Shown here one piece after another: positions 14,004 to 24,522 of a stretch of DNA of 64,000 nt. The stretch comes from Cercospora beticola (lineage: Eukaryota; Ascomycota; Dothideomycetes; Mycosphaerellales; Mycosphaerellaceae), in the NCBI RefSeq assembly GCF_033473495.1, contig NC_088937.1, positions 2,232,001 to 2,296,000 on the forward strand. Reading direction: 5' to 3'. Made by a program: the position numbers and the translations under genes. The notes under the pieces were generated by a model. That model made no database searches and was not told where the DNA came from. It worked only from the letters and a program-made list of their open reading frames with translations. Each line of letters starts with the position of its first letter. Positions within the stretch are counted from its first letter, which is position 1.

Positions 14004-15439
14004 ATGCAACCACTACGACGTCTTCTCTCATTCTCCAAACAGCTTCCACCCCAAACAACAATGGCAGACTTTAGCAAAGCACCAGCAGGCTCCAAGGCTG
14101 ATATCAAGCCGTTCAAAGCTCACGTCGACCAGCAAAAGATCGACGACTTCAAGACCCTTCTCAAGCTCTCACCGGTCGCCAATGCGAACTATGAGAATTC
14201 TGATCCTTCCGTAGCTGGACCACGTCGCTACGGTGTTCCACGAGACTGGCTGATCAATGCCAAAGACTACTGGCTTAACAAGTACGACTGGCGAAAGACT
14301 GAAGACTACATCAACAGCTTCCCCAACTTCACAGCCGAAGCCAAGGATGACTTAGGCTACTCTCATACAATCCACTTCGTTGCCCTCTTCAGCGAGAGAG
14401 AAGACGCTGTCCCTCTAGCGCTCTACCATGGCTGGCCAGGAAGTTTCCTCGAATTCCTCCAAATCCTCGATATCCTCCGCAAAACCTACTCTCCTAAAGA
14501 CCTCCCTTACCACGTCATAGTCCCCAGTATTCCAGGCTACGCCTACTCCTCCGGGCCGCCAACTGACGTGGACTACGGCCTGGAAAATGCTGCCGAAGCG
14601 CTCAACAACCTGGCCTCCGCTCTCTTTCCACAAGGCTACCTTGCCCAAGGTGGTGACCTTGGCTCGGTAAGTGTAACTTGCTGAGAGGCATCTTCAAATC
14701 ATGGACGCCTCTTCCGACGCATTCAGGTACCTTTCACTGACTTATTTCAGATGATCTCCCGCTACCAAGCCGCCAACTGTTCCCCATGCAAAGGGATGCA
14801 CTTGAACATGTCTCCCGTCCCTCGTCCAAAGAACGCCGACGAGCTGCACATGTCCGACATCGAAGCCGGAGCCCTTCCGCGAGCAGCTCGTTTCCGTGAA
14901 ACAGGTTTCGCTTACGCCCTCGAACACGGCACCCGAACCGCCACCATCGGTCACGCCCTCGCGGCCTCCCCACTGGCCCACCTCGCCTGGATCGGCGAGA
15001 AATTTCTCGAATGGACAGACGAGGATCCTTCCCTCGATACAATTCTCGATGGCGTCTCATTGTACTGGTTCACAGACACATTTCCAAGATGTATCTACCC
15101 CTACCGCGGTCTGAACGGTGGAGACGAAAGGCCACGCATCTCCTCCGTCAGCGGTAGAGGACGTGGAGTTCAATACGTTGAGAAACCTTCTGGTTACTCT
15201 TTCTTCCCGAAAGAATTGGCCCCGATGCCGGTTAGCTGGGTTGCCACGAGCGCGAACCTCGTATTTTCGAATGTGCATGAGGGAGGAGGACATTTTGCTG
15301 TAAGTTTTCAATGCAGTCTTGCGCAAAGCTTCTTTATGGTACCAGATCTGACATATCTTCTTCGATTTAGGCTCTAGAGAAACCGAAAGAGCTACTTGGC
15401 GATATCGAGGCATGGGTCAAGAAGGCGTGGAAGGCGTGA
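14004..15439 (+). CDS. Epoxide hydrolase, EHN/microsomal type
   Basis: Three exons, 14004-14666, 14751-15299 and 15371-15439, give about 426 residues. The N-terminal EHN domain is followed by an alpha/beta hydrolase. Its oxyanion motif is HGWPGS, and the nucleophile Asp is in GGDLGS (Asp218, just before the first intron). The base His lies in the late HEGGGHFA block. These enzymes add water to epoxides through an ester intermediate on the Asp. The first 20 residues, MQPLRRLLSFSKQLPPQTT, are basic and could be a mitochondrial presequence; a second in-frame ATG at 14061 (MADFSK) would give a cytosolic form. The physiological substrate is unknown; detoxification or secondary metabolism is possible. 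No metabolite cluster surrounds it. Confidence 0.9.
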
Positions 15440-16087
15440 GAGAAGCAAACTTGTCAACGAAAAAGAACCTGGTCGGTGAAATAATCATGACCACGCAGTT
15501 TCCAAGCTCACGTTCACGGGCCCTTTCCTTATTGACATTCCTAATGATCTCACATATTGGCAAGTCCATGTGTGCTCACTGTCGACGTGTTGAACCGTAC
15601 GGAAGACAGGGACTCGGTTGCTCGTATGCTTTCGTACCGCTCTATCATGCTCTTTGCACCCTCTATGGTAAGCTAGCCACAGTTCCAGCCGGGATCTATA
15701 ACCTCGCAGGCCCAGCCACTCGCGACGCATGCAAAACATGGAGCAACAACGACAACAACCAGGTCATCTCCCAAAAATGCGGCATGCGGGGTATATCATG
15801 GCGTTACATCCATCGTCTCATCATCTCGCATCTGTGGCTGTTGTGCCAAAGCCGCTGCTGCTAGTCGTGGCCTCCTCCACCTTCGTCGTTATTGTCGTCG
15901 CTGTTTGCTGCAATGAATCATGTCTGTTTCTGACTTTCTCCAACAGCTTGTTCTGCGGGATGCTCGTCTTCACAACTTCCTGCGCTATCTCCTCCGCAGA
16001 CCTCTCATCTTCCGACCTCGCCTGCAACCGTCTGCGAGAATTGCTTCCTGGAGCTCCTGTCGTGCCCGCCGGTGGTGGGAACGTCTC
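15440..16087. other. Intergenic between convergent genes
   Basis: Between the epoxide hydrolase and SNF4 stop codons. A few short frames are present without family resemblance. Likely 3' untranslated sequence of both neighbours. Confidence 0.45.
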
Positions 16088-17455
16088 CTAGTCGTCGCCA
16101 TCACCAAGCGGACTGTTGAGTGTATAATCCAGAATATCACTCAGAGACAAAAGGCCCTTTAATTTCGTGTGTTCGTCGATGATGACCAATCTGTGGACTC
16201 TCGACTTGCGAACCGTGTCATATATCGTATCCATGCGATCGTTCAGCGTGCATGTGTAGATGCCTGGGAAATCGTCCGACCTCTTATCCAATGCCTGTCC
16301 GGCGGTCAAGTTGAGGTTCTCATAGTCTCCGCCTTTGATGAGCGCGATGACGTCTACAGATTCGAAGACGTTCAGCACAGTGCCATCCTTGTCCAGGATG
16401 GGAATAGTGGAGATGTTCCTCTTGACCAGCATCTGGATGCAGTCCATCACTGGAGTGTCCATTGTGGCAGTTGCCAGATTCTCTCTCGTCCCCACTTTCA
16501 GATCCCGCAATGGCTTTCTCAACATTTGCGTCTCCTTCACGTTCACGGAAATAAATTTGAGGATGCGGTATTGGGTGACCACGCTGACCACCATCTCTCG
16601 CTGTGTCTCGTCATCGATGTCGATCAGAGGTATTCGGCGAGCGCGCGACGCGAGCATTCGGCGGCAGGCTTCGTAGAGAGGCTCTAGTGGATGGATCGAG
16701 ACAGTCTCAATAGGGTCCACACCGATGGCTCGTTCAATATCGCGGAGACTGCTGAGCTTGAACTTGTCAATACGAGACAGTTCTTCTTGGTGCTGCCAGT
16801 AGTATTGCACAACGTTGATGTAATCGGACACTGTCAGCATGCCGGCAAAGGCCGACGTCTTCGAATCCCATAACGGCGCAGAAACGATGGCTAGATGGCT
16901 GTCAGTCAAGGACAGCAGAACCGATCACTGCTGTCACCTACCGCATTGTGTGAGGATGTTGAGGCTCTTCTTCACCAGCAGACTGGTGTCGAAGATGATG
17001 AGACGATAGCTGAGCGGCAGCACATCGTAGCTCGTGCGGACCTTGAGAAAGGCTCGCACAGCGCGCAAGCCCTCGATCTGCTCGCGGTCTTGAGGATGCA
17101 TGGGTGAGGGCTCCGGAGCGCTGTTCGCGGTGCCAGCTCGAGTGCGGGAGGCTTGGCTGCTGATGGGCCGGAAATGGGGACGGAGCAGGTCGGCGGGGGC
17201 TACGAAGGGCAGGTGGGCTGCTGCATGGCCGGCGGGAGGCGGCGCGGGCGCATCACTTGCGGACTGGGGGCGGTGGTGGTGGTTGCTGCTGCCACGGCGG
17301 CGGCTGGCGCTGGCGCTGGCACTGGCGACGCTGGCGTGCTGGTTGTTCGCAGCCTCGTGACCGGCTGCATCAGAAGGCCCGTGTGCTGATGGTGCTACGT
17401 GGGAAGTCGGCGCGCCGTCCGTCAATGCCGCATCCAAGGCGCGTTCATCCTCCAT
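16088..17455 (-). CDS. SNF4: SNF1/AMPK complex gamma subunit, four CBS repeats
   Basis: Two exons, 17455-16942 and 16890-16088, give about 438 residues. The 51-base intron joins NILTQ to AIVSAPLWDSKTSAFAG in phase, the very conserved first CBS region. SYDVLPLSYRLIIFDTSLLVKKSL lies just before it. Four CBS repeats follow and end in SLSDILDYTLNSPLG. The gamma subunit binds adenine nucleotides and regulates the SNF1 kinase, which drives growth on non-preferred carbon sources. The N-terminal 120 residues are a low-complexity Ala/Ser/His/Pro extension absent from yeast Snf4. The start at 17455 (MEDERALD) is chosen because upstream sequence becomes Arg-rich and less protein-like; an internal Met (MHPQDREQ) is an alternative. 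Confidence 0.92.
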
Positions 17456-18098
17456 CGGAACCGTCAGCGCGCGCGGTGAGGGTGCGCATTGGAAGCTTTG
17501 CGGGTGTCGTCGAGAAGATTTCCCAGCACGGCATGCAAACGTGAAGATCGGTCGGAGTGAAGAGCGCAAACGACGAGAACCGACGATGCGCATCCATTGC
17601 TCCATCAGACGCAACTTTTGCTCCACATGCCTCCTCAAGCTCTGGAGACCCGACTATCACCCGCCGACAAGGCACGTGCACGCCATTACCATGAATGAGC
17701 ACATACAAATGAATTGCATCTTCACAAGCCTACAATGTACTATTGACGCATGATCCGAGAGAGAGCAGCATTGCTGCTTCGAGAGGGCCATGTCAATTGC
17801 ACCAAAATTGAAGATGGAATCACTTTCATCACCATCAATAACATACTTCGTCAGTCGCAATGGGGCCAAGCTACTTGTGGTTGCCCTTGCACGCATATGT
17901 GTAAACTGATTTGAAGGAGTAGCGATGGTTGTCGAACGTACTTGGTACCTGTAGGTACAGCAGATGTTTGCGTGTTTACAAGCAGACCTCTGGCTTCCAG
18001 CAACTCAGCATTGGTCAAACACATCCATTCAGCTGACCCAGCATCTATACGCCCATCGTCAAGCCTTGCGCTATTTACTTAGCCTTCACTCACGTACA
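17456..18098. promoter_or_regulatory. Upstream region of divergent SNF4 and RING genes
   Basis: About 640 bases between divergent starts. No frame here resembles a known protein. It should contain both promoters. Confidence 0.45.
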
Positions 18099-18732
18099 AT
18101 GGCTTTCCACATCGCGACATCACCTCATAGGGACATTCCACGAGACTGCCAATTCGACCGGGCCAAATTCCGCAGGACTTTCATCAAAAGACCCTCACCA
18201 ACTGTCCTGAATGAAGACGAGACAGAGTGCTCCATTTGTCTTGACCGAATCGTGGTACCTGTTCGATTACCTTGTCCAGGACGTCACAGCTTCTGCAGAG
18301 TAAGCTATCTCACTGTGCTCAGTGCTTCGAGAGCTGACCTTTTCCTCCCAGGACTGCATTTCGACCTGGCTGATCGAATTTTCGGGATTGATATGTCCCA
18401 CATGCCGTGAGCAGGTGCATCGAAAGCGGCCGCTGATTACCAACTGGCCCCAACCACCGCCCGGTCTGGTTCGCAGACCGCATCCGCAAACATCCCTTGA
18501 ACCACAGCATCCTCTTCCTGCTGCATTGCATCTTGGGACAGTTAATGCGAAAAGAGACAGTCTTTTTGTCAGCAGTCACCAAGGATGGCCCGATGCGAGC
18601 GATGGTGGTCAAGAGCAGCGCATCGTTGAAGAGGGAGCCATGCATCATCGATGGGGTCGATCGACAGCAACAGGCTGTCAGCTTGGGCGAGAACCGGGGT
18701 TCAGAGGTCCTGAACGGCCAGAGCATTCATAG
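18099..18732 (+). CDS. RING-finger protein, probable E3 ligase
   Basis: Two exons, 18099-18299 and 18352-18732, give about 193 residues. The intron splits the RING domain: CSICLDRIVVPVRLPCPGRHSFC before it and DCISTWLIEFSGLICPTCRE after. The Cys/His spacing fits a C3HC4 RING that binds two zincs and recruits an E2 enzyme. Sequence after the RING is Pro/Arg/Gly-rich with no domain I recognise. The stop codon lies two bases from the stop of the next gene on the other strand, so the 3' ends of the transcripts must overlap. The C-terminal 100 residues are less certain than the RING. Confidence 0.72.
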
Positions 18733-18734
18733 CT

Positions 18735-19496
18735 TCAGTCTTCATCATGCTGGTCGTTCTCTTCGGCTTCAACTTCATCAGTCGTACCATTCGCCTCCGC
18801 CTTTTTTGCCTTCTCGCGATTCTTCTTCTTGACTTTCTTCTCACGATTGCGACGAGTGCGCTTCTCTCGCTCCTCCGCTTCCTTCAATTCCGCGGCTTTC
18901 TGCTTCTCCTCCTGCTTCGTCTTGGCTGCGACGAGCTTCGTGCGCACAGCTACACGAGCTTTCTTGCCAGGTCGAGTGCGCTTTTGCACAGATTGATGTC
19001 CGATTAGCTTCGTGTAGAGAGCATCCGATGGCGCCAAAATTTTCTGTTGCTTTTTGGTTTTGGGCAGATGCAGGACTTTCCAAGGATAGGCCATCCCGGG
19101 CCACGACCTTCGAGACTGGTTGAGGATATCTTGACCAGACATCGCTGCAGCTTCAAAGTTCTGCTGCTCCTCTGGACTGGACCCGGAAGTGAAATAATAT
19201 CTCGGATCACGATTAGGATTGACCAGTCCTGGTTCTGCATTTGTGAGATCGGGAGAGTCGAGGCGGATTTTTGCTATGCCGGAGGCATTTTCGGTTTTCC
19301 CAGCGGGTGGAGCAAATAGTTGGAACTCAAGACCGTCTTCGGCGTCATTTTCTTGTTCTTGATCATGTGCATCCGGTAGAGTTTCGTGGTGTACGAAATC
19401 GAATTCTTGGAGACTTTTGATCGCTGGAAGATCAGGTGATGATGGGGGCGAAGGCTCTTCAGCGAGCAAATCTGCTCTGCTTATAACGCGCTCCAT
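18735..19496 (-). CDS. DUF2011-like fungal protein
   Basis: A single exon of about 253 residues, using the ATG at 19496 (MERVISRADLL); the longer frame upstream lacks an ATG. The middle carries a LEFQLFAPP...IRLDSP segment and a DPRYYFTSGSS block that resemble the fungal DUF2011 family. The C-terminal 80 residues are a highly charged Lys/Glu/Arg helix, probably a coiled coil, ending in an acidic tail. Such a tail suggests a nuclear or nucleolar protein. No enzymatic motif is seen. The family call is from memory of the pattern and is only moderately secure. It converges on the RING gene with two bases between the stop codons. Confidence 0.65.
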   Translation of the reverse strand: MERVISRADLLAEEPSPPSSPDLPAIKSLQEFDFVHHETLPDAHDQEQENDAEDGLEFQLFAPPAGKTENASGIAKIRLDSPDLTNAEPGLVNPNRDPRYYFTSGSSPEEQQNFEAAAMSGQDILNQSRRSWPGMAYPWKVLHLPKTKKQQKILAPSDALYTKLIGHQSVQKRTRPGKKARVAVRTKLVAAKTKQEEKQKAAELKEAEEREKRTRRNREKKVKKKNREKAKKAEANGTTDEVEAEENDQHDED

Positions 19497-19869
19497 GTTC
19501 TGGCAATCAATTTGTGCACAACGCGATATTGGTGTGTAACTCGGAGGTTGAACGTTGGACGAAGGCAATAGTGATTTGGCTGTGAGTTCGACTGACCAAT
19601 CATAATGAATGCACGCTAGCGCATGTACCTTGTCAAATGTTCTGAGAACTTCGTCACAACATCTTGGGAGAGGTATGTAATTAAACGTGGCTCGAGGATA
19701 TGTTATGCAAGCCGATGTGGAGAAGAGCAGTCAATCGGATATTTCCAGCTTCAGACAGCCTTTGCGGCACTATGGTCTTCTCAATATTTATTGGTACATG
19801 GCATTCCGCTGCCGGGTATCTCGTCTACTTGTATACTCGCTGGCTGTGTCCTTGTGTCCGCAAAACCGC
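19497..19869. other. Short intergenic stretch
   Basis: Between the DUF2011-like start and the THEM6-like stop, both on the minus strand. It should hold the promoter of the first and the 3' end of the second. No further gene is visible. Confidence 0.4.
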
Positions 19870-20979
19870 TCACCAGTAATCGCCATATTTTCCAAGCACA
19901 TCGCCTGCCCGAAGCTCGCCATGGCAAGCGTTCAAAGCATCAAAATGACTGGCAAGCTCCAAGCCTCTGAGTCGTTCCTTTTCCATGTCGTCCCAAGTCC
20001 AGTCGTCGTCGCCCTCTTTACTTTTAAAACCTTCCAGCTTGCTGTCCACCTCCTCGCCTACAATCACTGCGCTCTCTCCCATATTGGTCGCCGGGGTGGC
20101 AGGTGTGAAAGGTGTGGCAGTAGGATCGAGTGAATCACCGGCCTCTGCTCTTGGTGGGAAACCAACACCGGCGGGTCTCGGTGGCAGTAACCGAGACCTC
20201 TCCAGCACGATTTCCGGGTTAATCGTCAGCCTTCCCTTCTTGAACACGTATCTCGCCAAGCTTGTCGCGAAAATGTATTTTGTCAAGTCCTCTTCTCCGT
20301 TCTGCTCTTGCTTCTGTTTCCTTATCTTGCTGTTCTTCCAAGGCTGCAACACATAGCTATCTGGCTTGATCTTGCCCTTTTGTACAATGTGTGAAACAGT
20401 ATACAACCATTTGCGATCCCAGCTCAGTACTCGGGTGTACACCTCAAAGGCCTGGAACGGCTCGATTTGTCGTTGGAAGAAGCACGACACGGCTCCCAAA
20501 GCCACGACATATTTTCCCTTTGCTTCCACGTTGGACCTCGGGAGTCCCTCTTGATCACCTGCATTCAAGCGAGCAAGCCCAGTTCTGATAATAGCACCGA
20601 CAGCGTGTGCTCGTCCTACGTCAAGGTCGGCGAAATAAGTGCTGTTGCTCTTGTGGATGTTGTAGTCGCAGTCCCATATCGTATTCCTCGACTGTGTGAT
20701 CAATGGGGCGAAAATGTGTTTGGGCGGTATCGCTCGCTTCTGGAAGTAGATCTGGTAGATGATGCCACGAAGTACTCGGATGTGCCAGAAACCTGGGAGG
20801 TTCTTGAGGTTGGCCAATGCGAATGCGCCGGCGAGGACTTTGAGCATTTTGCTGCCTGCACTTGCTCCAAAATGTTCAGTGAAGAAGGCCTGAACGGCTG
20901 GATGCGAAAAGAAAGCAATAGCTCCGCCGGCGGCAGTTAGGGCGCCTGCTACCGCAGGTAATCGTGTCGCCGCCGACAT
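19870..20979 (-). CDS. THEM6-like hot-dog (4HBT) thioesterase-family protein
   Basis: A single exon of about 369 residues, starting at the ATG at 20979 (MSAATRLPAV). The segment WDCDYNIHKSNSTYFADLDVGR is the hallmark of THEM6/4HBT_2 proteins, where an Asp-Cys-Asp-x-Asn strand leads into the long hot-dog helix. Later strands include KYVVALGAVSCFFQRQIEPF and VLSWDRKWLYTVSHIV. The N-terminus has a hydrophobic stretch (AVAGALTAAGGAIAFF) that may anchor it in a membrane. The C-terminal 150 residues extend beyond the usual family length and are variable. Acyl-CoA thioesterase activity is suggested by the fold only. Confidence 0.78.
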   Translation of the reverse strand: MSAATRLPAVAGALTAAGGAIAFFSHPAVQAFFTEHFGASAGSKMLKVLAGAFALANLKNLPGFWHIRVLRGIIYQIYFQKRAIPPKHIFAPLITQSRNTIWDCDYNIHKSNSTYFADLDVGRAHAVGAIIRTGLARLNAGDQEGLPRSNVEAKGKYVVALGAVSCFFQRQIEPFQAFEVYTRVLSWDRKWLYTVSHIVQKGKIKPDSYVLQPWKNSKIRKQKQEQNGEEDLTKYIFATSLARYVFKKGRLTINPEIVLERSRLLPPRPAGVGFPPRAEAGDSLDPTATPFTPATPATNMGESAVIVGEEVDSKLEGFKSKEGDDDWTWDDMEKERLRGLELASHFDALNACHGELRAGDVLGKYGDYW

Positions 20980-21596
20980 GCTCCTGTCGTGAATGTGATG
21001 AAAGTCGGAGTGGTAAAGTGCAAGATCAGCCACCGATCACAAGAACACCGCCGAAGAAATCTAGAAGCATGAATCAAAGAAAGAGCGACGCTGATATAAC
21101 GCTCGCAGCAATGACAACACGGCCTTGTCGCGTCTTGAAGTCTTGCTTGTGATCGCGTGCTAAAAATCCAGCCGAGGCGTTTTCAGTTCTCTTCATTGGC
21201 CACTTCGCAGGCCCACGACACGGGACCAATCCAGGGCCCGGTGTGCAGGGTGTGCAGGGTGTGCAACATGCATACATAATTGCCAAATCATCCGTGAAGC
21301 CGGATGACAGTGCAAGACGAGAGCGAGAACGAGGGGCCAAGGATTCTCGCATTCTGACCCGTACTGGCAAGATTCCCTATGCTATTGTACAATCTTCAAG
21401 CTGGGCTACGGAGCCTGCGATTGATCCATCCGTGCCATCTCTTTGCTCTCCAATGCTACGAATGCGTGCGGTATTCATGCCGCATACCCCAAACCCAAGC
21501 CCAATGCTGAGTTGCGGTGCTGTCGTCTACCATCAAACCAAGCCCGAGCTGTGAAACCACCTCATCCTCCTGCAATTCGCATTGTCGTGCTTTCGA
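20980..21596. other. Intergenic, promoter of THEM6-like gene with a small tandem repeat
   Basis: Between two minus-strand genes. It holds a three-copy nine-base tandem repeat at 21241-21267. No frame here looks like a conserved protein. Confidence 0.45.
21241..21267. repeat. Nine-base tandem repeat, three copies
   Basis: The unit GTGTGCAGG occurs twice exactly, followed by a third copy with its last two bases changed. It lies about 260 bases upstream of the THEM6-like start codon. Confidence 0.8.
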
Positions 21597-22386
21597 TCAA
21601 TCGAGCTCAATGGGCGTTGACTTCGTGCCAGGACCCCCGAAGGCCACTTCCACCTTCATAGCTATGCTCCGCAACCTCAATGGAATGTCGTCGAGATCCA
21701 TCCTCTGCTTCGGATTCCTCAACTGCGCAATTGGGACGTCGTCTTCATCGTCCTCGTCCGCTGCGACTCTCTTCAGGCTGACAATGCCTGCGTGGGCCGA
21801 GGACTTCTTAACGGCTGAGATACCTTGACATAGGCCAGACGGAGCTGCCGCATTCTTACTACTGAGCGGTTAGTCGAACGGCTCAAGAAAACGAAGCTGT
21901 ACTTGCCGGGTATGGTACCTGGTTCTTCTGCAGCTTCTTAATCTCGCGCTCCAGCTTGGCAGTCTTCTTCTGGGATGCGGCTAGTTTCTTCTCCGTGCTC
22001 CCAAGCTTCGCACGAGCGCTGACAGCCTGCTGCTTAACGCCCTGTGTAGCCCCCTTCTGGCAGTCGACCTGAACACGGAGACTGCACACCAGCGCCTTTT
22101 CTTCTTCTAGTGCAGTGACCAGCTCTTTGATATCGGCATCTTTCTCCTTGATTACCTGGGCGACGATTGGTGCTGCTTCTGATAGTTCTTGTTTGATGAG
22201 AGGCTTAGAGTCCGTTGTCAGCTCCTTCAGCAATTTGACCTCACGTTTGAGGTTAGCATTCTCGGTTTGAAGTTGGTCAATGTCCCGCTGGGCCTGATCT
22301 GTAAGTGTGGCAGCTTGTTCCTGGACACGGCGAACGAGAGCTGCTAGATCAGAATCCGCTTGACGAAGTGCGTTGGTATCATGCAT
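21597..22386 (-). CDS. Hypothetical coiled-coil protein
   Basis: Two exons, 22386-21919 and 21854-21597, give about 241 residues. The 64-base intron has a GTACCA donor, a GACTAAC branch site and a GTAAG acceptor, and joins KKLQKNQ to NAAAPSGLC in phase 0. The first 150 residues form one long predicted coiled coil, rich in Leu, Lys, Glu and Gln heptads. The second exon holds an acidic patch (ADEDDEDDVPIAQLRN) and a Lys/Arg-poor end, PTKSTPIELD-like. Without this exon the frame ends in a poor tail, which supports the splice. I do not recognise the family; a structural or scaffold role is only a guess. Confidence 0.62.
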
Positions 22387-22748
22387 TTTGATGAGATGTC
22401 GCGGTGTTCGCGATGCTAGTTGTGGTTGCGGATGCGAAGTTGAAAAAATCGATGCAAAGTTTGCAAGTCTGAAAGAAAGTGGAGGGTGGCCGCATGAATT
22501 TTATACAAGGCAAGCAGGCAGTTCGAGACGGCCGCAAGCATAGCTGGAGTGAGGGCGTAAGTGAAGCTAGGTACTTCGTAGCACCTCGTGACCTGGCGAC
22601 AGTCAGCTCATAAGGCCACAAAGCTCACCTCACTTCACTCGGAGCTGTAAATCATGCACGTGAGTAGCATTTGAACGTTACAGGTAGATAAATTGGATAT
22701 AGGTACAAGCACCAGATACTAATTTCGGGAAGCAAAGAGCCGTTGAGG
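22387..22748. other. Short intergenic stretch
   Basis: Promoter of the coiled-coil gene and 3' end of the Vps68 gene, both on the minus strand. Nothing else seen. Confidence 0.4.
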
Positions 22749-23375
22749 CTATAGGGCCAGGTTGTATGTGTAGTCGTCTTCCATATTCTGACTGACCCAG
22801 AGCACCGCAGAACTGAATGGCGATATCAGCATCTAGATGAAGGCGAGTACAGAGCTGAACAGACTTACCTCAGCATAACCAGCGCATTCGCAACCAGGTT
22901 GGACACGCCAAACCACAACTGCATGCCCTTGGCGTCCTGAGTGACATACTTGATGACCATGATGGTTACCCCACCTGCCAGACCTCCGGCCATGGCGGCG
23001 AAACCCATGAACAGAACTACTCTAGCCTTCCATGCTACGCCATCGCCAGAGTAAGCAAATGTATCACCAGAGAGGCGTGTCTTGTCAATACTATTGATGA
23101 CGACCATGCCGAGGAAGGAGAAAATGCCTGGGATCCAGTCCACGAAATTGAGGTGCAGATCTGATCCATTCTGATTGCCGTTGCTGTAGACGGATGCATC
23201 AATGAGCACGAAAAGCGCAATGGCGAACTGTATGCTGGTTAGTATATGTGTATTCAACAACGGCATCGCTCTCCCATACCAACGCCCCTGAGGTATAAAC
23301 ACCAGCCGTTCTCGTATTGGCGCTGTTCAGCCACTGTGGGCGCGGGAAGCGATATCGGAAAAGGCGGTCCTCCAT
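22749..23375 (-). CDS. VPS68: Vps68 / TMEM50-like membrane protein
   Basis: Three exons, 23375-23280, 23227-22869 and 22812-22749, give about 172 residues. The introns are 52 and 56 bases, the first with an ACTAACC branch site. The protein starts MEDRLFRYRFPRPQW and has four hydrophobic segments, for example FAIALFVLIDASVY and VVLFMGFAAMAGGLAGG. It ends LWVSQNMEDDYTYNLAL, the conserved tail of the UPF0220/TMEM50 family; the last exon is needed to reach it. Yeast Vps68 is a vacuolar or endosomal membrane protein that works in protein sorting with Vps55. Family identity rests on length, segment order and the tail. Confidence 0.88.
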
Positions 23376-24522
23376 GGTGATATGAGGATGTCGAGCTCAG
23401 AGTGATTTGAGCAGTTTTGAATGGAGTTTTGCAGATTTGCCCTTTGCACGTTGTCCGTACGATTTCAGTCGAGCCGAACTTCGGTTGCTTCGTAGGCGCA
23501 GTAGCTCTTTTTGCTTGCCCACCCAGATCTTGAGAAGAAGCTCCTAGCCCTTCAGCTTCCGTCGTATTCCCAGTGTCTTTGCTATTTTCAAAGGCTCGAC
23601 GCAACCTTGGAAACCTTGCGCTTCAGCTTCCGCTTCTTCTCGTTGGTACGTCTGGCGCGAGCCTCTCTGCACTGTCTTCTGAAGTCTCTCGAGTGCGCGC
23701 GGCGACGATGGCGTAGAGTGTTGATCTTGGTCTGGAGTCGAGCTTTGTAGCCTATCTCACGGGGTCCCAACAGAACGTTGCAATGCCAGCTGAGCTTTTG
23801 GTGGACACGTTCGGGCCTGCCTTGGTCGTGCTTCTGTGAGAGTCTGCGTGGGTGGCAGAGACGGGGCTGGGCCAGTCTCAAGTCAGCCGGGAAGTGGTAA
23901 TGAGGGTATCGTGTGCAGCTTAGATGCCGATAGTTGCTGGGAGTCTGCCAGTTTGGCGTCGGTATATGAGTTCGCAGTCCTGGCGAGTTGTCGAGGCAGC
24001 TTGCGGTAGAGCTGCAGCTGCGCGGGCATGACGAGGCGGCAGCCGCGGACGGGCTCGTGCGCACTCGCCTCGCCAAGTCAAGTCACTGCCCGAATCTTTC
24101 ACTTGACAACGATCCCTGCAGGACTCGCAATGTCGCATGGCCTTATCTGTGTCATCCAACACTGCCTTTGATGGCAACGAAACCATTGACTGTGCGAAAC
24201 CAGCGCAGCTCAACTCACAGAACAGTTCTGGCGAGATCAAGCAACACACGCCAGCGATGAGAATTGGAGGCTAACTAAGGTTGAGACTCCGGCAGCGTTG
24301 CGCCGAAGTTCACCGTAGACCGAATCTTTCACTTCGTCATCTTCTCGTTACACTTGGCAACTTTCACATGCGATTTCTGTCTCTCTATGGCTATACGTCC
24401 GCCGGCCATACGTCCGTAAGCCAAAGAGCACAGGCATCATTCACAACAACTTTTCACGTATACTTCTAACCATCCGCTACTATTCATGTACATTGCATCT
24501 TCTCGTTAGCATCGATCAAAAT
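23376..24522. other. Divergent intergenic region with an unresolved minus-strand frame
   Basis: This 1.1 kb region separates VPS68 from the alpha/beta hydrolase. A minus-strand frame runs from about 24076 to 23588 and ends in a Lys/Arg-rich segment (NEKKRKLKRKVSKVASSL). It has no in-frame ATG and no clean splice donor leading into it, and I know no family like it. It may be the last exon of an unseen small gene or chance. Confidence 0.4.
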
